A stretch of DNA of 15,848 bases, from assembly GCA_934293835.1 (NCBI GenBank), contig CAKQZO010000023.1, forward strand, positions 1 to 15,848, given 5' to 3'. Below the pieces are notes generated by a model, which saw nothing but the letters and a program-made list of their open reading frames with translations, was not told the origin of the DNA and did not search any database. Shown one piece after another: positions 1 through 5,854 of this stretch. Source of the DNA: an uncultured Lacticaseibacillus sp. GTDB taxonomy: Bacteria > Bacillota > Bacilli > Lactobacillales > Lactobacillaceae. A program made the position numbers and the translations under genes. Positions within the stretch are counted from its first letter, which is position 1, and each line of letters starts with the position of its first letter.

Positions 1-48
1 AACTTTGTTCAGTTTTCAAAGGACTACCTTGTCCAAAAGACAACTTGA
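1..48. other. rRNA-spacer-like sequence (tentative)
   Basis: The opening bases contain TTTGTTCAGTTTT followed by a GGAC/GTCC inverted repeat and CAACTTG. From memory this order (TTGTTCAGTTTT, small GGAC hairpin, then AACTTG) is typical of the 16S-23S or 23S-flanking spacer of Lactobacillus rRNA operons, where it forms part of the processing stem. The usual continuation TTCTTTGAAAACTGGATA is absent: the sequence diverges at about base 49. It may be the tail of an rRNA operon lying just upstream, or a stray copy. No mature rRNA is visible. Assignment is by recollection only. Confidence 0.3.
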
Positions 49-314
49 TAAGTATATCTTATGGAGATGATGTTGTCAATAACTTTTTTCGATTAATTAT
101 TCATCAGATGAATAATCTTTCATAAGTTATCCGCTAGGCAACTGCCTTGCCGCTCGACAACAATAGATATCTTACCAGCTTAGCGCCCCCTTCGTCAACA
201 CATATTTACACTTTTTTGGGTGAAGAGAACATCTCCGAATTTTATGCGTACAGAATGAATATTCACTCTATAAAACCCGAACAACGCGTCCCCCAAAAGG
301 TGCTACCGTTAATA
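49..314. other. AT-rich intergenic region without a supported gene
   Basis: This stretch is clearly more AT-rich than the rest of the window and has no open frame with a credible ribosome-binding site or family resemblance. It contains a nested inverted repeat (79-130), a 10-base palindrome TGAATATTCA (256-265) and a TATAAA at 269-274 with no good -35 partner. It lies downstream of the minus-strand cvfD-like gene and its terminator, so no known gene here uses it as a promoter region. Confidence 0.5.
79..130. repeat. Nested inverted repeat
   Basis: Inner arms ATTATTCATC (96-105) and GATGAATAAT (107-116) are perfectly complementary over 10 bases around a single central base. Outer arms ATAACTT (79-85) and AAGTTAT (124-130) are also complementary, separated from the inner pair by unpaired 10- and 7-base stretches. 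There is no clean T-run directly after the hairpin on either strand, so it is a poor intrinsic terminator; an operator or a remnant of a mobile or rRNA-flanking structure are alternatives. Confidence 0.5.
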
Positions 315-344
315 AAAAGCAGACTCATCAGCGAGTCTGCTTTT
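315..344 (-). terminator. Intrinsic terminator of the cvfD-like gene, overlapping its stop codon
   Basis: Arms 315-326 and 333-344 form a perfect 12-base stem (GCAGACTC/GAGTCTGC extended by an A/T tract) with a 6-base loop. Read on the minus strand it ends in TTTTTATT, as expected for an intrinsic terminator. The cvfD-like reading frame ends at 328, so its last codons form one arm of the stem and the TGA lies in the loop. Confidence 0.85.
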
Positions 345-705
345 CCAAACGGTGTAAATATTCATCGACCCAGCCTTGGAGACGCGTCGCGATCGGTGTA
401 AAGCCAGTGTGCACCTTGCGCGTCGTCCAGTAATGTTTCCGCCGGCGATAGCTCGTCAACTCCGGTGCCGGCAACAGCGCCCGCAATGATAAGCTGATCT
501 TGCCGGTGTACTCATCGATGTCGAGAATCACCACCGACAGCGACTGGCCGATATGAAACTGGTCACTAAGCGCTTTGACAAAGCCGTGTTGGCACTCAGA
601 GATATGCACGAGTCCCTGCGTGTGATCGTCTAATAGTACGAAGACCCCGTATGGCTGAATACCAGTGACCTTGCCAGTAATGATGTCACCAATACGATAA
701 TTCAT
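328..705 (-). CDS. S1-domain RNA-binding protein (CvfD/YugI-like)
   Basis: A 125-residue protein whose first ~73 residues form one S1 (OB-fold) RNA-binding domain: GKVTGIQPYGVFV, then GLVHISE near residue 33, and KISLSLR near residue 69 are the hallmark positions. The remaining ~50 residues are basic and lack a recognised domain. Length and layout match Bacillus YugI (general stress protein 13) and streptococcal CvfD, proteins reported to bind RNA or ribosomes and affect stress responses post-transcriptionally; the exact role here is inferred. It follows ppiB by 32 bases on the same strand. The ATG at 705 is the only start that keeps the whole S1 fold, but its ribosome-binding site is poor (GTCAGG abuts the ATG). 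A TATAGA at 720-725 could be a weak private -10 box. The 3' end lies inside its own terminator. Confidence 0.88.
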   Translation of the reverse strand: MNYRIGDIITGKVTGIQPYGVFVLLDDHTQGLVHISECQHGFVKALSDQFHIGQSLSVVILDIDEYTGKISLSLRALLPAPELTSYRRRKHYWTTRKVHTGFTPIATRLQGWVDEYLHRLEKQTR

Positions 706-737
706 CCTGACACTTCATTTCTATAGAGAAAGCCGAC

Positions 738-1319
738 TTACGCTTCGACGGTGATCGAGTTGATCAAAATGTCTTCCGCCGGCTTATCGCCTGGCAGCGT
801 CTCGACCTTGCTGATCTTGTCGACAACAGCTTGCCCTGCCATCACGTGGCCGAACACGGTGTGGCGATGATCGAGCCATGGCGTGCCGCCTTGTTTGTAG
901 GCATCGATGATTTCCTGTGGGTAACCAGCTTGAGGCATCTGCTTAAGCATATCTGGATTGATATGTTCATTGGAGACGATGAAGAATTGACTGCCGTTGG
1001 TATTCGGGCCTGCATTGGCCATCGATAAAGCGCCTTTGAGATTAAAAACTTCATTAGAGAACTCATCTTCAAAGGCGTGGCCGAAGATGCTTTCACCACC
1101 GGCACCGGTTCCGGTCGGATCGCCACCTTGAATCATGAAGTCTGCGATGACCCGGTGAAACGAGACCCCATCATAGTAGCCTTGCTTCGCCAAGCCGATG
1201 AAGTTTTCCACGGTTTTAGGTGCTTGCTCTTTGAACAAAGCAAAAGTCACGTCGCCCATGGTTGTATGCAGGGTCGCTTTAGGCCCCTTGAAGTTCGCTA
1301 AGTCTAATTGTGGGTACAT
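738..1319 (-). CDS. ppiB: Cyclophilin-type peptidyl-prolyl cis-trans isomerase
   Basis: A 193-residue cytoplasmic cyclophilin that catalyses proline cis-trans isomerisation during protein folding. The family core is clear: [20 protein letters not shown] (residues ~54-73, with the catalytic Arg and the Phe, Met and Gln of the substrate pocket), then [16 protein letters not shown] (~99-114), and [13 protein letters not shown] carrying the pocket Trp and His. There is no signal peptide, so it is the intracellular form rather than an exported PrsA-like foldase. A 20-odd residue insertion ([19 protein letters not shown]) between the SQFFI and PWLD blocks is seen in lactobacilli and other Bacilli. 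The ATG at 1319 has an AGGAGG five bases upstream. A TACAAT at 1349-1354 is a plausible -10 for a promoter facing left, divergent from fnr. Confidence 0.95.
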   Translation of the reverse strand: MYPQLDLANFKGPKATLHTTMGDVTFALFKEQAPKTVENFIGLAKQGYYDGVSFHRVIADFMIQGGDPTGTGAGGESIFGHAFEDEFSNEVFNLKGALSMANAGPNTNGSQFFIVSNEHINPDMLKQMPQAGYPQEIIDAYKQGGTPWLDHRHTVFGHVMAGQAVVDKISKVETLPGDKPAEDILINSITVEA

Positions 1320-1348
1320 AATTGCCTCCTATATGATTAATCCTTCCT

Positions 1349-1354
1349 ATTGTA
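1349..1354 (-). promoter_or_regulatory. Putative -10 box of ppiB
   Basis: On the minus strand TACAAT matches the sigma-A -10 consensus at five of six positions and lies about 20 bases before the AGGAGG of ppiB. The hexamer 17 bases upstream, TCGCAA, is a weak -35 (three of six). Transcription would begin near 1342. Confidence 0.4.
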
Positions 1355-1404
1355 CCCGAAGAACGAAGAGATTGCGATGGCGCATAGTCGCTGGCCGCAA
1401 AATG

Positions 1405-1423
1405 TGATAGGGTAAGGCTATCA
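1405..1423. repeat. Inverted repeat in the ppiB-fnr divergent region
   Basis: TGATAG (1405-1410) and CTATCA (1418-1423) are complementary six-base arms separated by seven bases, ending 26 bases before the fnr start codon. The position fits an operator or 5'-leader hairpin for fnr. No regulator family can be named from the motif, and six-base arms arise by chance fairly often. Confidence 0.35.
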
Positions 1424-1449
1424 GTTTCTGTAGAAATGAGGGATTTGTT

Positions 1450-2433
1450 TTGCCAGCACACACTTACGAAATCACCGTCATCGGCGGCGGCCCAGTTGGG
1501 ATGTTCACTGCATTTTATGCCGGCCTGCACAGTGCGGATGTCTTGTTACTCGAAAGTCTCGCGGCCCTCGGCGGCCAGCCAGGCAACCTCTACCCCGCCA
1601 AAGTCCTCTATGATATCGGGGGCTACCCCGCGATCAACGGGCAGGACTTGGTTGCGCGCCTCACTGAACAGGTCACCCACTTCAAGCCGACGATCGAAAC
1701 GGCGACCAACGTTCAGGCGATCACCCAGACGCCTGATGGCTTCACCCTCGACACCACCAATGGGACCTATCAAACCAAAACGATCATCGTCGCGACCGGC
1801 GGCGGGGCCTTCACCCCAAGAAAACTTGCCATCGACTACGATCCAGCATTAGACGATCAGCAGGTGAACTATTTTGTCCGTGACCTGCACAGTATGCAAG
1901 GCCTCGATGTCGCCATCGCCGGCGGCGGGGATTCCGCGATCGACTGGGCGCTGGCCTTGGAGCCGATCGCTAAAAGCGTCCATCTGATTCACCGGCGCAA
2001 CCAATTCCGCGGGTTAGAATCAAGCGTGGCCGCACTCAAAGCCAGCAGCGTGGTCTGCCACACCCCATACCTGATCGACGGCGTGACGGCAAGTGCCAAC
2101 GATCGCGTCGATGTCAGCCTCAAAGAAGTCCGCGGTGAAACGGTTCAAACACTCAACGTCGACAAGCTACTCGTCAATTACGGCTTCATGAGCGAAAACA
2201 AGCAACTGCGCCACTGGGGCATCGACCTGACCCACAATGCGGTGACCGTCGATTCCAAGATGGCCACCAACGTGCCTGGCATCTATGCCGTGGGCGATGC
2301 GGTCACGTATCCTGGCAAACTCAAGTTGATTGCCAGTGGTTTCGGCGAGGCGCCAGTTGCCGTGTCGGAAGCCTTGAACTATCTGTATCCCGACCGCCGG
2401 CAGGCAACCCACAGCACCCAACTTTACCATTAA
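1450..2433 (+). CDS. fnr: Ferredoxin/flavodoxin-NADP(+) reductase, thioredoxin-reductase-like (YumC type)
   Basis: A 327-residue FAD- and NADP-dependent reductase of the type 2 FNR family, which transfers electrons between NADPH and ferredoxin or flavodoxin. The FAD-binding GGGPVG is at residues ~12-17 after a beta strand, the NADP-binding GGGDSA is near residue 160 followed by HRRNQFRG, and the second FAD motif [20 protein letters not shown] is near the C terminus. The CxxC redox pair of true thioredoxin reductase is missing between the two Rossmann folds, which separates it from TrxB. The length equals Bacillus YumC. The start is a TTG at 1450, six bases after GAGGGA; no in-frame ATG precedes the FAD motif. 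pgpA follows after 10 bases, so the two are probably co-transcribed. Confidence 0.93.
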   Translation: MPAHTYEITVIGGGPVGMFTAFYAGLHSADVLLLESLAALGGQPGNLYPAKVLYDIGGYPAINGQDLVARLTEQVTHFKPTIETATNVQAITQTPDGFTLDTTNGTYQTKTIIVATGGGAFTPRKLAIDYDPALDDQQVNYFVRDLHSMQGLDVAIAGGGDSAIDWALALEPIAKSVHLIHRRNQFRGLESSVAALKASSVVCHTPYLIDGVTASANDRVDVSLKEVRGETVQTLNVDKLLVNYGFMSENKQLRHWGIDLTHNAVTVDSKMATNVPGIYAVGDAVTYPGKLKLIASGFGEAPVAVSEALNYLYPDRRQATHSTQLYH

Positions 2434-2443
2434 GGAGAAGGTC

Positions 2444-2947
2444 ATGACCAACGAAGAAAAGCTCTATCAACACACCCATGAATTGCTTGCCGAACGCGGC
2501 GTCTCGATCGAAGCGATCGGCGAGTTGGTCATGTTCCTGCAAGCCAAGTTCATCCCCGATTTGACTCTCGAAGCCGCGATGACCAACGTCGAGATCGTTT
2601 TGCGCAAGCGCGAGGTGCAAAATGCCGTCATGACCGGCGTGCAACTCGATAAGCTCGCCGAAGCCGGCCAGCTTGATGCCCCACTGCAAAGCATCATCGC
2701 CGAAGACGAAGGCCTATATGGGGTCGATGAAATCTTGGCGTTCGCTATCGTCAACGTCTACGGTTCGATCGGCTTCACCAACTACGGCTACATCGACCGC
2801 GTCAAGCCCGGCATCTTGGCAAAACTCAACGCCCACGAGCCCGGGATTATCCACACCTTCTTGGATGATATCGTCGGCGCGATCGCTGCGGCGGCCGCTA
2901 GTCGCCTCGCCCACGCCCATCCGGAACTGGAAGACGATAACTACTAA
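2444..2947 (+). CDS. pgpA: Phosphatidylglycerophosphatase A (YutG-like)
   Basis: A 167-residue protein of the PgpA family, which dephosphorylates phosphatidylglycerol phosphate to phosphatidylglycerol, the last step of this membrane lipid's synthesis. The conserved blocks are ELVMFLQ and FIPDLT (residues ~27-40), VEIVLRKREVQNAVMTGVQL (~49-68), EDEGLYGVDEI (~87-97), VNVYGSIGFTNYGYID (~102-117) and the acidic, probably metal-binding FLDDIVGAIAAAAASRLAH near the C terminus. This pattern matches the soluble-looking YutG branch of Bacilli rather than the strongly hydrophobic proteobacterial PgpA. AAGGAGAAGG lies directly before the ATG and overlaps the fnr stop region, so it is the second gene of an fnr-pgpA unit. 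Enzyme activity is inferred from the family. Confidence 0.9.
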   Translation: MTNEEKLYQHTHELLAERGVSIEAIGELVMFLQAKFIPDLTLEAAMTNVEIVLRKREVQNAVMTGVQLDKLAEAGQLDAPLQSIIAEDEGLYGVDEILAFAIVNVYGSIGFTNYGYIDRVKPGILAKLNAHEPGIIHTFLDDIVGAIAAAAASRLAHAHPELEDDNY

Positions 2948-2986
2948 GCTTAATGAATTCTTCACCACTATCCCCGCATGAACCCG

Positions 2987-2992
2987 TATAAT
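2987..2992 (+). promoter_or_regulatory. -10 box of the DedA-family gene
   Basis: A perfect TATAAT sits 28 bases before the DedA ATG, with transcription expected near 2999. The hexamer 17 bases upstream (ACCACT) is not a good -35; TTCACC at 2961-2966 is better but gives a 20-base spacer. A promoter here would separate dedA from fnr-pgpA and also shows that the in-frame ATG at 2978, which overlaps this element, is not the true start. Confidence 0.5.
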
Positions 2993-3019
2993 GAGGGTAT
3001 TACAATTAAGGAGTCGGGT

Positions 3020-3679
3020 ATGCAACTGATCGATTTTATCTTACACATTGACGATCATCTCATCACGATCGTCAACACCTTCGGTAACTGGACCTATCTC
3101 ATCTTGTTTCTGATGGTCTTCATCGAAACCGGGATCGTGATCTTCCCGTTTCTACCAGGGGACTCGCTGCTGTTTGCCGCTTGCGCCTTGGCTGCCAATT
3201 CCGTCTATCACCTCAACGTCTGGGTCTTCTATGTGATTTTCCTCGTCGCGGCTGTGCTCGGCGATACGGTCAACTACGAAATCGGTAAGCACCTCGGCTC
3301 CGCAGCGGAGAATAGCTCGCTGTTCGGGCGCCTCATCAACCGCGAAAAGCTCGCCAGTGCCGAACACTTCTTCGACAAGCACGGCGGCAAGACGATTGCC
3401 ATCGCCCGCTTCATTCCCCTGATTCGAACATTCGCACCGTTCGTCGCCGGTGGCTCAAACATGCACTATGGCAAGTTCATCCATTACAACTTCTTGGGTG
3501 GCTTCCTGTGGGTCTCGATGTGTTGTCTCGCCGGCTTCTTCTTCGGGAATGTGCCTTTCGTCAAGGCGCACTTCTCGATCGTCGTCTTGGCGATCATCGC
3601 CATTTCGCTCATTCCCGTGGCAGTCACTGCGATTCGCAGTCGCACCCGCAAGCCTCAAGAAGCGCCAACAGAAGACTAA
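3020..3679 (+). CDS. DedA-family (VTT domain) integral membrane protein
   Basis: A 219-residue membrane protein of the DedA/SNARE-associated (VTT) family, members of which have been linked to lipid scrambling, including undecaprenyl phosphate or phosphatidylethanolamine recycling, and to proton-motive-force homeostasis. Characteristic blocks are ETGIVIFPFLPGDSLL (residues ~36-51), the acidic GDTVNYEIGK (~81-90), the basic ARFIPLIRTFAPFVAGGS (~128-145) and M.YGKFIHYNFLGGFLW after it. Hydrophobic segments lie near residues 25-60, 65-82, 155-175 and 180-200. I chose the ATG at 3020 because AAGGAG is six bases upstream and a TATAAT precedes it; the in-frame ATG at 2978 lies inside the promoter. 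Which lipid it handles cannot be told from the sequence. Confidence 0.92.
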   Translation: MQLIDFILHIDDHLITIVNTFGNWTYLILFLMVFIETGIVIFPFLPGDSLLFAACALAANSVYHLNVWVFYVIFLVAAVLGDTVNYEIGKHLGSAAENSSLFGRLINREKLASAEHFFDKHGGKTIAIARFIPLIRTFAPFVAGGSNMHYGKFIHYNFLGGFLWVSMCCLAGFFFGNVPFVKAHFSIVVLAIIAISLIPVAVTAIRSRTRKPQEAPTED

Positions 3680-3682
3680 CCC

Positions 3683-3722
3683 AAAAAGCGATTGCGCTGG
3701 CATGCCAGTACAATCGCTTTTT
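3683..3722. terminator. Bidirectional terminator with an inner palindrome
   Basis: Outer arms 3683-3694 and 3711-3722 pair over 12 bases (AAAAAGCGATTG/CAATCGCTTTTT). Inside them is a second, perfect palindrome CTGGCATGCCAG (3697-3708). There is a T-run in both readings, and the element sits between the convergent dedA and DUF1461 genes, four bases past one stop and two bases past the other, so it should end transcription from both sides. Confidence 0.9.
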
Positions 3723-3724
3723 TG

Positions 3725-4348
3725 CTATTCTCCGATTTGCGCGTCTCGTCGCCCACGCCAGATGCCATACAGCATCACGGCCTCAAACAAGATGAGGGCC
3801 AGCGCGAAGCAGGCCGAGAAGAAATCTTCGGGCAAGACGTTGATGATCGGATCGACGGCCAGATCGAACAACCAATCGTCGTTGCGAAATAGTACTTTGT
3901 GGAACCGAATGAAGACGGCGTCGAAATTGATCGCCATCAATGCCCCTAACACCAGCGGAACCACCGCCCCGATCTCAAACGGCAACACCAACCGCCACCG
4001 CTCGTGGCGCGATGCGAGTCGCCGCCAGCTGCGCACTCCCGGCACTATCGTCAGCAAGAAGACCACGATGTCGAAGATGAAGAGCTTGCGCACATCGGCA
4101 AAATGCTGGGCGCCACTAGCCGAGCTGGGAAAATCGAGCATGTGTAGCCTCGGAATCCAAGGCAATTGTAGATACGCCAACAACTGAAGATAGTTGTGGT
4201 AGAGCCGCCCGAACGTGAGCCCAGAAGCACGCGTCAGGCCGTCTTTGAGAACAAACAGTGGAAACATACCATAGGTCAGCAGGATCGTCGCCCAGACCAC
4301 CGCGCTGATAATCGCCAACCACAAGAGCAAATGCCGCCACCAACGCAT
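3725..4348 (-). CDS. TIGR01906/DUF1461 family integral membrane protein
   Basis: A 207-residue membrane protein of unknown function. Four hydrophobic segments are visible near residues 5-27, 88-108, 122-143 and 180-200. The family signature is the stretch FHKVLFRNDDWLFD followed by DPIINVLPEDFF near residues 149-175, just before the last membrane segment; the charged DDW and PEDFF residues are the most conserved part. It starts two bases after the stop of the yutF-like phosphatase gene, and its GGGAGG lies inside the end of that gene, so the two are co-translated or at least co-transcribed. This pairing is common in lactobacilli, which suggests a link to the phosphatase, but no substrate or role is known to me. 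Confidence 0.88.
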   Translation of the reverse strand: MRWWRHLLLWLAIISAVVWATILLTYGMFPLFVLKDGLTRASGLTFGRLYHNYLQLLAYLQLPWIPRLHMLDFPSSASGAQHFADVRKLFIFDIVVFLLTIVPGVRSWRRLASRHERWRLVLPFEIGAVVPLVLGALMAINFDAVFIRFHKVLFRNDDWLFDLAVDPIINVLPEDFFSACFALALILFEAVMLYGIWRGRRDAQIGE

Positions 4349-4350
4349 GT

Positions 4351-5136
4351 TCAGACCTCCCAGTCCGCTAAGCTTTCCACTTGATGCGTCGGTTGAATCG
4401 CCTGTTGGGCGACGAACGCATGCGTCGAGATTCCGGTATAGACTAAGAGCTGATCGATATTGGCGTTGATGCCCGCCTGGATATCGGTTTTGTAGTTATC
4501 CCCGACCATTACCACAGTTTCGCGCTGCAAGCCCATGCGGCGCAGGCCTTGTTCCATGATGATGGCTTCCGGCTTACCGATGTAGAAGGCTTTTTGTTGC
4601 GTACTGCACTCTACCAAGGCGATCACCGACCCGGCCCCTGGCACATGGCCGCGCTCATTAGGCAAGTTCGTATCTGCATTCGTCCCGATGAACTTGGCAC
4701 CGCGCTGAATCGCCAGCGTGGCGAGCTCGAACTTGTGGTAAGTCACATCGTAATCCAAGCCGACCACCACATATTCCGGATCGAATTCGTTGAACGTCAG
4801 GCCCACATCAAGCATCGCCTGCTTCAACCCGATTTCGCCGATGACATAAACCGTGTGCCCGTGCGCGTCACCGCCGCAGTCTTCTTGAATCCAGGCCGCA
4901 GTTGCCAAAGACGGGGTGTAAACCTGGTCAGGGGTCGCATGAATATCGTGGTTGTCCGCCAAATTCTTGCACACCGCTTCCGGCGACTTGGTCGTATTGT
5001 TCGTCAAAAATAAAAACGGAATCTGCTTGGCTTGCAGGCGTTCGACGAAATCTTTGGCCTCAGGAATCCGCTCCTTGCCGCGATACATCGTGCCGTCTAA
5101 GTCGATCATGTAGCCTTGATAATTACTCTTTGTCAT
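4351..5136 (-). CDS. HAD-superfamily (NagD/YutF-like, TIGR01457) phosphatase
   Basis: A 261-residue cytoplasmic HAD hydrolase of the NagD-type subclass IIA. The nucleophile motif is DLDGT (Asp12 and Asp14), motif II is FLTNNTT near residues 43-49, the lysine of motif III is in YIGKPE near residue 185, and the metal-binding motif IV is MVGDNYKTDIQAG near residues 211-223. The large cap between motifs II and III fits class IIA. Such enzymes dephosphorylate small phosphorylated metabolites such as nucleotides or sugar phosphates; the substrate is not predictable here. The ATG at 5136 has an AGGAG nine bases upstream. An 85-base gap and a terminator separate it from yutD, so it may have its own promoter, although I see no convincing one. 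Confidence 0.92.
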   Translation of the reverse strand: MTKSNYQGYMIDLDGTMYRGKERIPEAKDFVERLQAKQIPFLFLTNNTTKSPEAVCKNLADNHDIHATPDQVYTPSLATAAWIQEDCGGDAHGHTVYVIGEIGLKQAMLDVGLTFNEFDPEYVVVGLDYDVTYHKFELATLAIQRGAKFIGTNADTNLPNERGHVPGAGSVIALVECSTQQKAFYIGKPEAIIMEQGLRRMGLQRETVVMVGDNYKTDIQAGINANIDQLLVYTGISTHAFVAQQAIQPTHQVESLADWEV

Positions 5137-5221
5137 AGAATGTTGCTCCTGTGTGATTTTTCGGTATGGTTCCTATCCTAACACTTACGGCAGAACACGC
5201 CTAGAACCTAGCGCATCACAA

Positions 5222-5272
5222 AAACACCGTCGAGTCACGATTCAACTAGCGAATCGCGGTACGACGGTGTTT
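5222..5272 (-). terminator. Two-tier terminator after yutD
   Basis: Outer arms 5222-5232 and 5262-5272 pair over 11 bases (AAACACCGTCG/CGACGGTGTTT); an inner hairpin CGATTC (5238-5243) / GAATCG (5251-5256) sits within the loop. On the minus strand the structure is followed by TTTTTGTG. It lies seven bases beyond the yutD stop. Confidence 0.8.
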
Positions 5273-5279
5273 GCCGGGA

Positions 5280-5822
5280 CTATTGAGGCGCATCTTCACG
5301 CTGGCGAATGGTGAAGTGGCGCTTGCGCGGCTTGCTGCCGACGGTTTCGGCATGACCGTTCGGCACCGCTTGGGGATTCGGCTGGCGCTTCTCTTGATAA
5401 GGCTTATTTGTGCGCTTGTGGCGCCGATTACGATTGCCTTCGCGCCGCGGTCGCCGCTTAGGCTTCGCCTCAGGCACATCAAGGCGCTGCAAGACGAAAT
5501 ACGCACATCCGAAATTACAATATTCGTTGAGATAATCCATTAATGTGTTGATCGTCTGGTCTTTGCTGGCGTGGCGACTGTCGACATCATAGAAGCCCTT
5601 GAGCCGCAATTGGTCATAGCCCCAGTCACCGACGATATAATCATACTTATCCAAAATATCGGTGTAGCGTTTTGCAAACGCCTCTAGGTCAAATGGTTGC
5701 TTGTAGGTGTTGACGACCCGATAGCGCCTGCCATCGATCGTCAGCAAGTCTGCTTCAACGGGTTCGATCGTCGCCAGCGGCTTCGCAACCGGCTTAGGCG
5801 CGACGGAATTCTTCTTAGGCAT
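5280..5822 (-). CDS. yutD: YutD family protein with a long basic tail
   Basis: A 180-residue protein. The conserved YutD (DUF1027) core runs from about residue 28 to 118: a beta-rich YRVVNTYKQPFDLEAFAKRY, then YDYIVGDWGYDQLRLKGFY near 60-78 and the Cys-containing NEYCNFGCAYFVLQRL near 99-114. The family is widespread in Bacilli and lacks an established function. Flanking the core are a Pro/Ala/Lys-rich start of ~25 residues and a ~65-residue C-terminal tail dominated by Arg, Lys, Pro, Asn and Gln (for example KPKRRPRREGNRNRRHKR), which looks disordered and could bind nucleic acid. Bacillus YutD is close to the core alone, so the tail is a lactobacillar elaboration. GGAGG lies nine bases before the ATG. 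It follows the yunD-like gene by 32 bases. Confidence 0.87.
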   Translation of the reverse strand: MPKKNSVAPKPVAKPLATIEPVEADLLTIDGRRYRVVNTYKQPFDLEAFAKRYTDILDKYDYIVGDWGYDQLRLKGFYDVDSRHASKDQTINTLMDYLNEYCNFGCAYFVLQRLDVPEAKPKRRPRREGNRNRRHKRTNKPYQEKRQPNPQAVPNGHAETVGSKPRKRHFTIRQREDAPQ

Positions 5823-5854
5823 GGCGTTTTTCCTCCATGATTGTCAGTATAACA

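Noticed and set aside
147..401. An 84-residue open frame on the plus strand in the AT-rich start region.
   Set aside because: It begins with a TTG lacking a ribosome-binding site, runs through the terminator and into the opposite strand of the cvfD-like gene, and resembles no family.
2978..3019. An upstream in-frame ATG that would lengthen the DedA protein by 14 residues.
   Set aside because: It overlaps the TATAAT box, has no ribosome-binding site, and the ATG at 3020 has AAGGAG at ideal spacing.
5200..5211. CCTAG repeated twice (seven bases apart) upstream of the yutF-like gene.
   Set aside because: Too short to support an operator, and not placed around a recognisable promoter.
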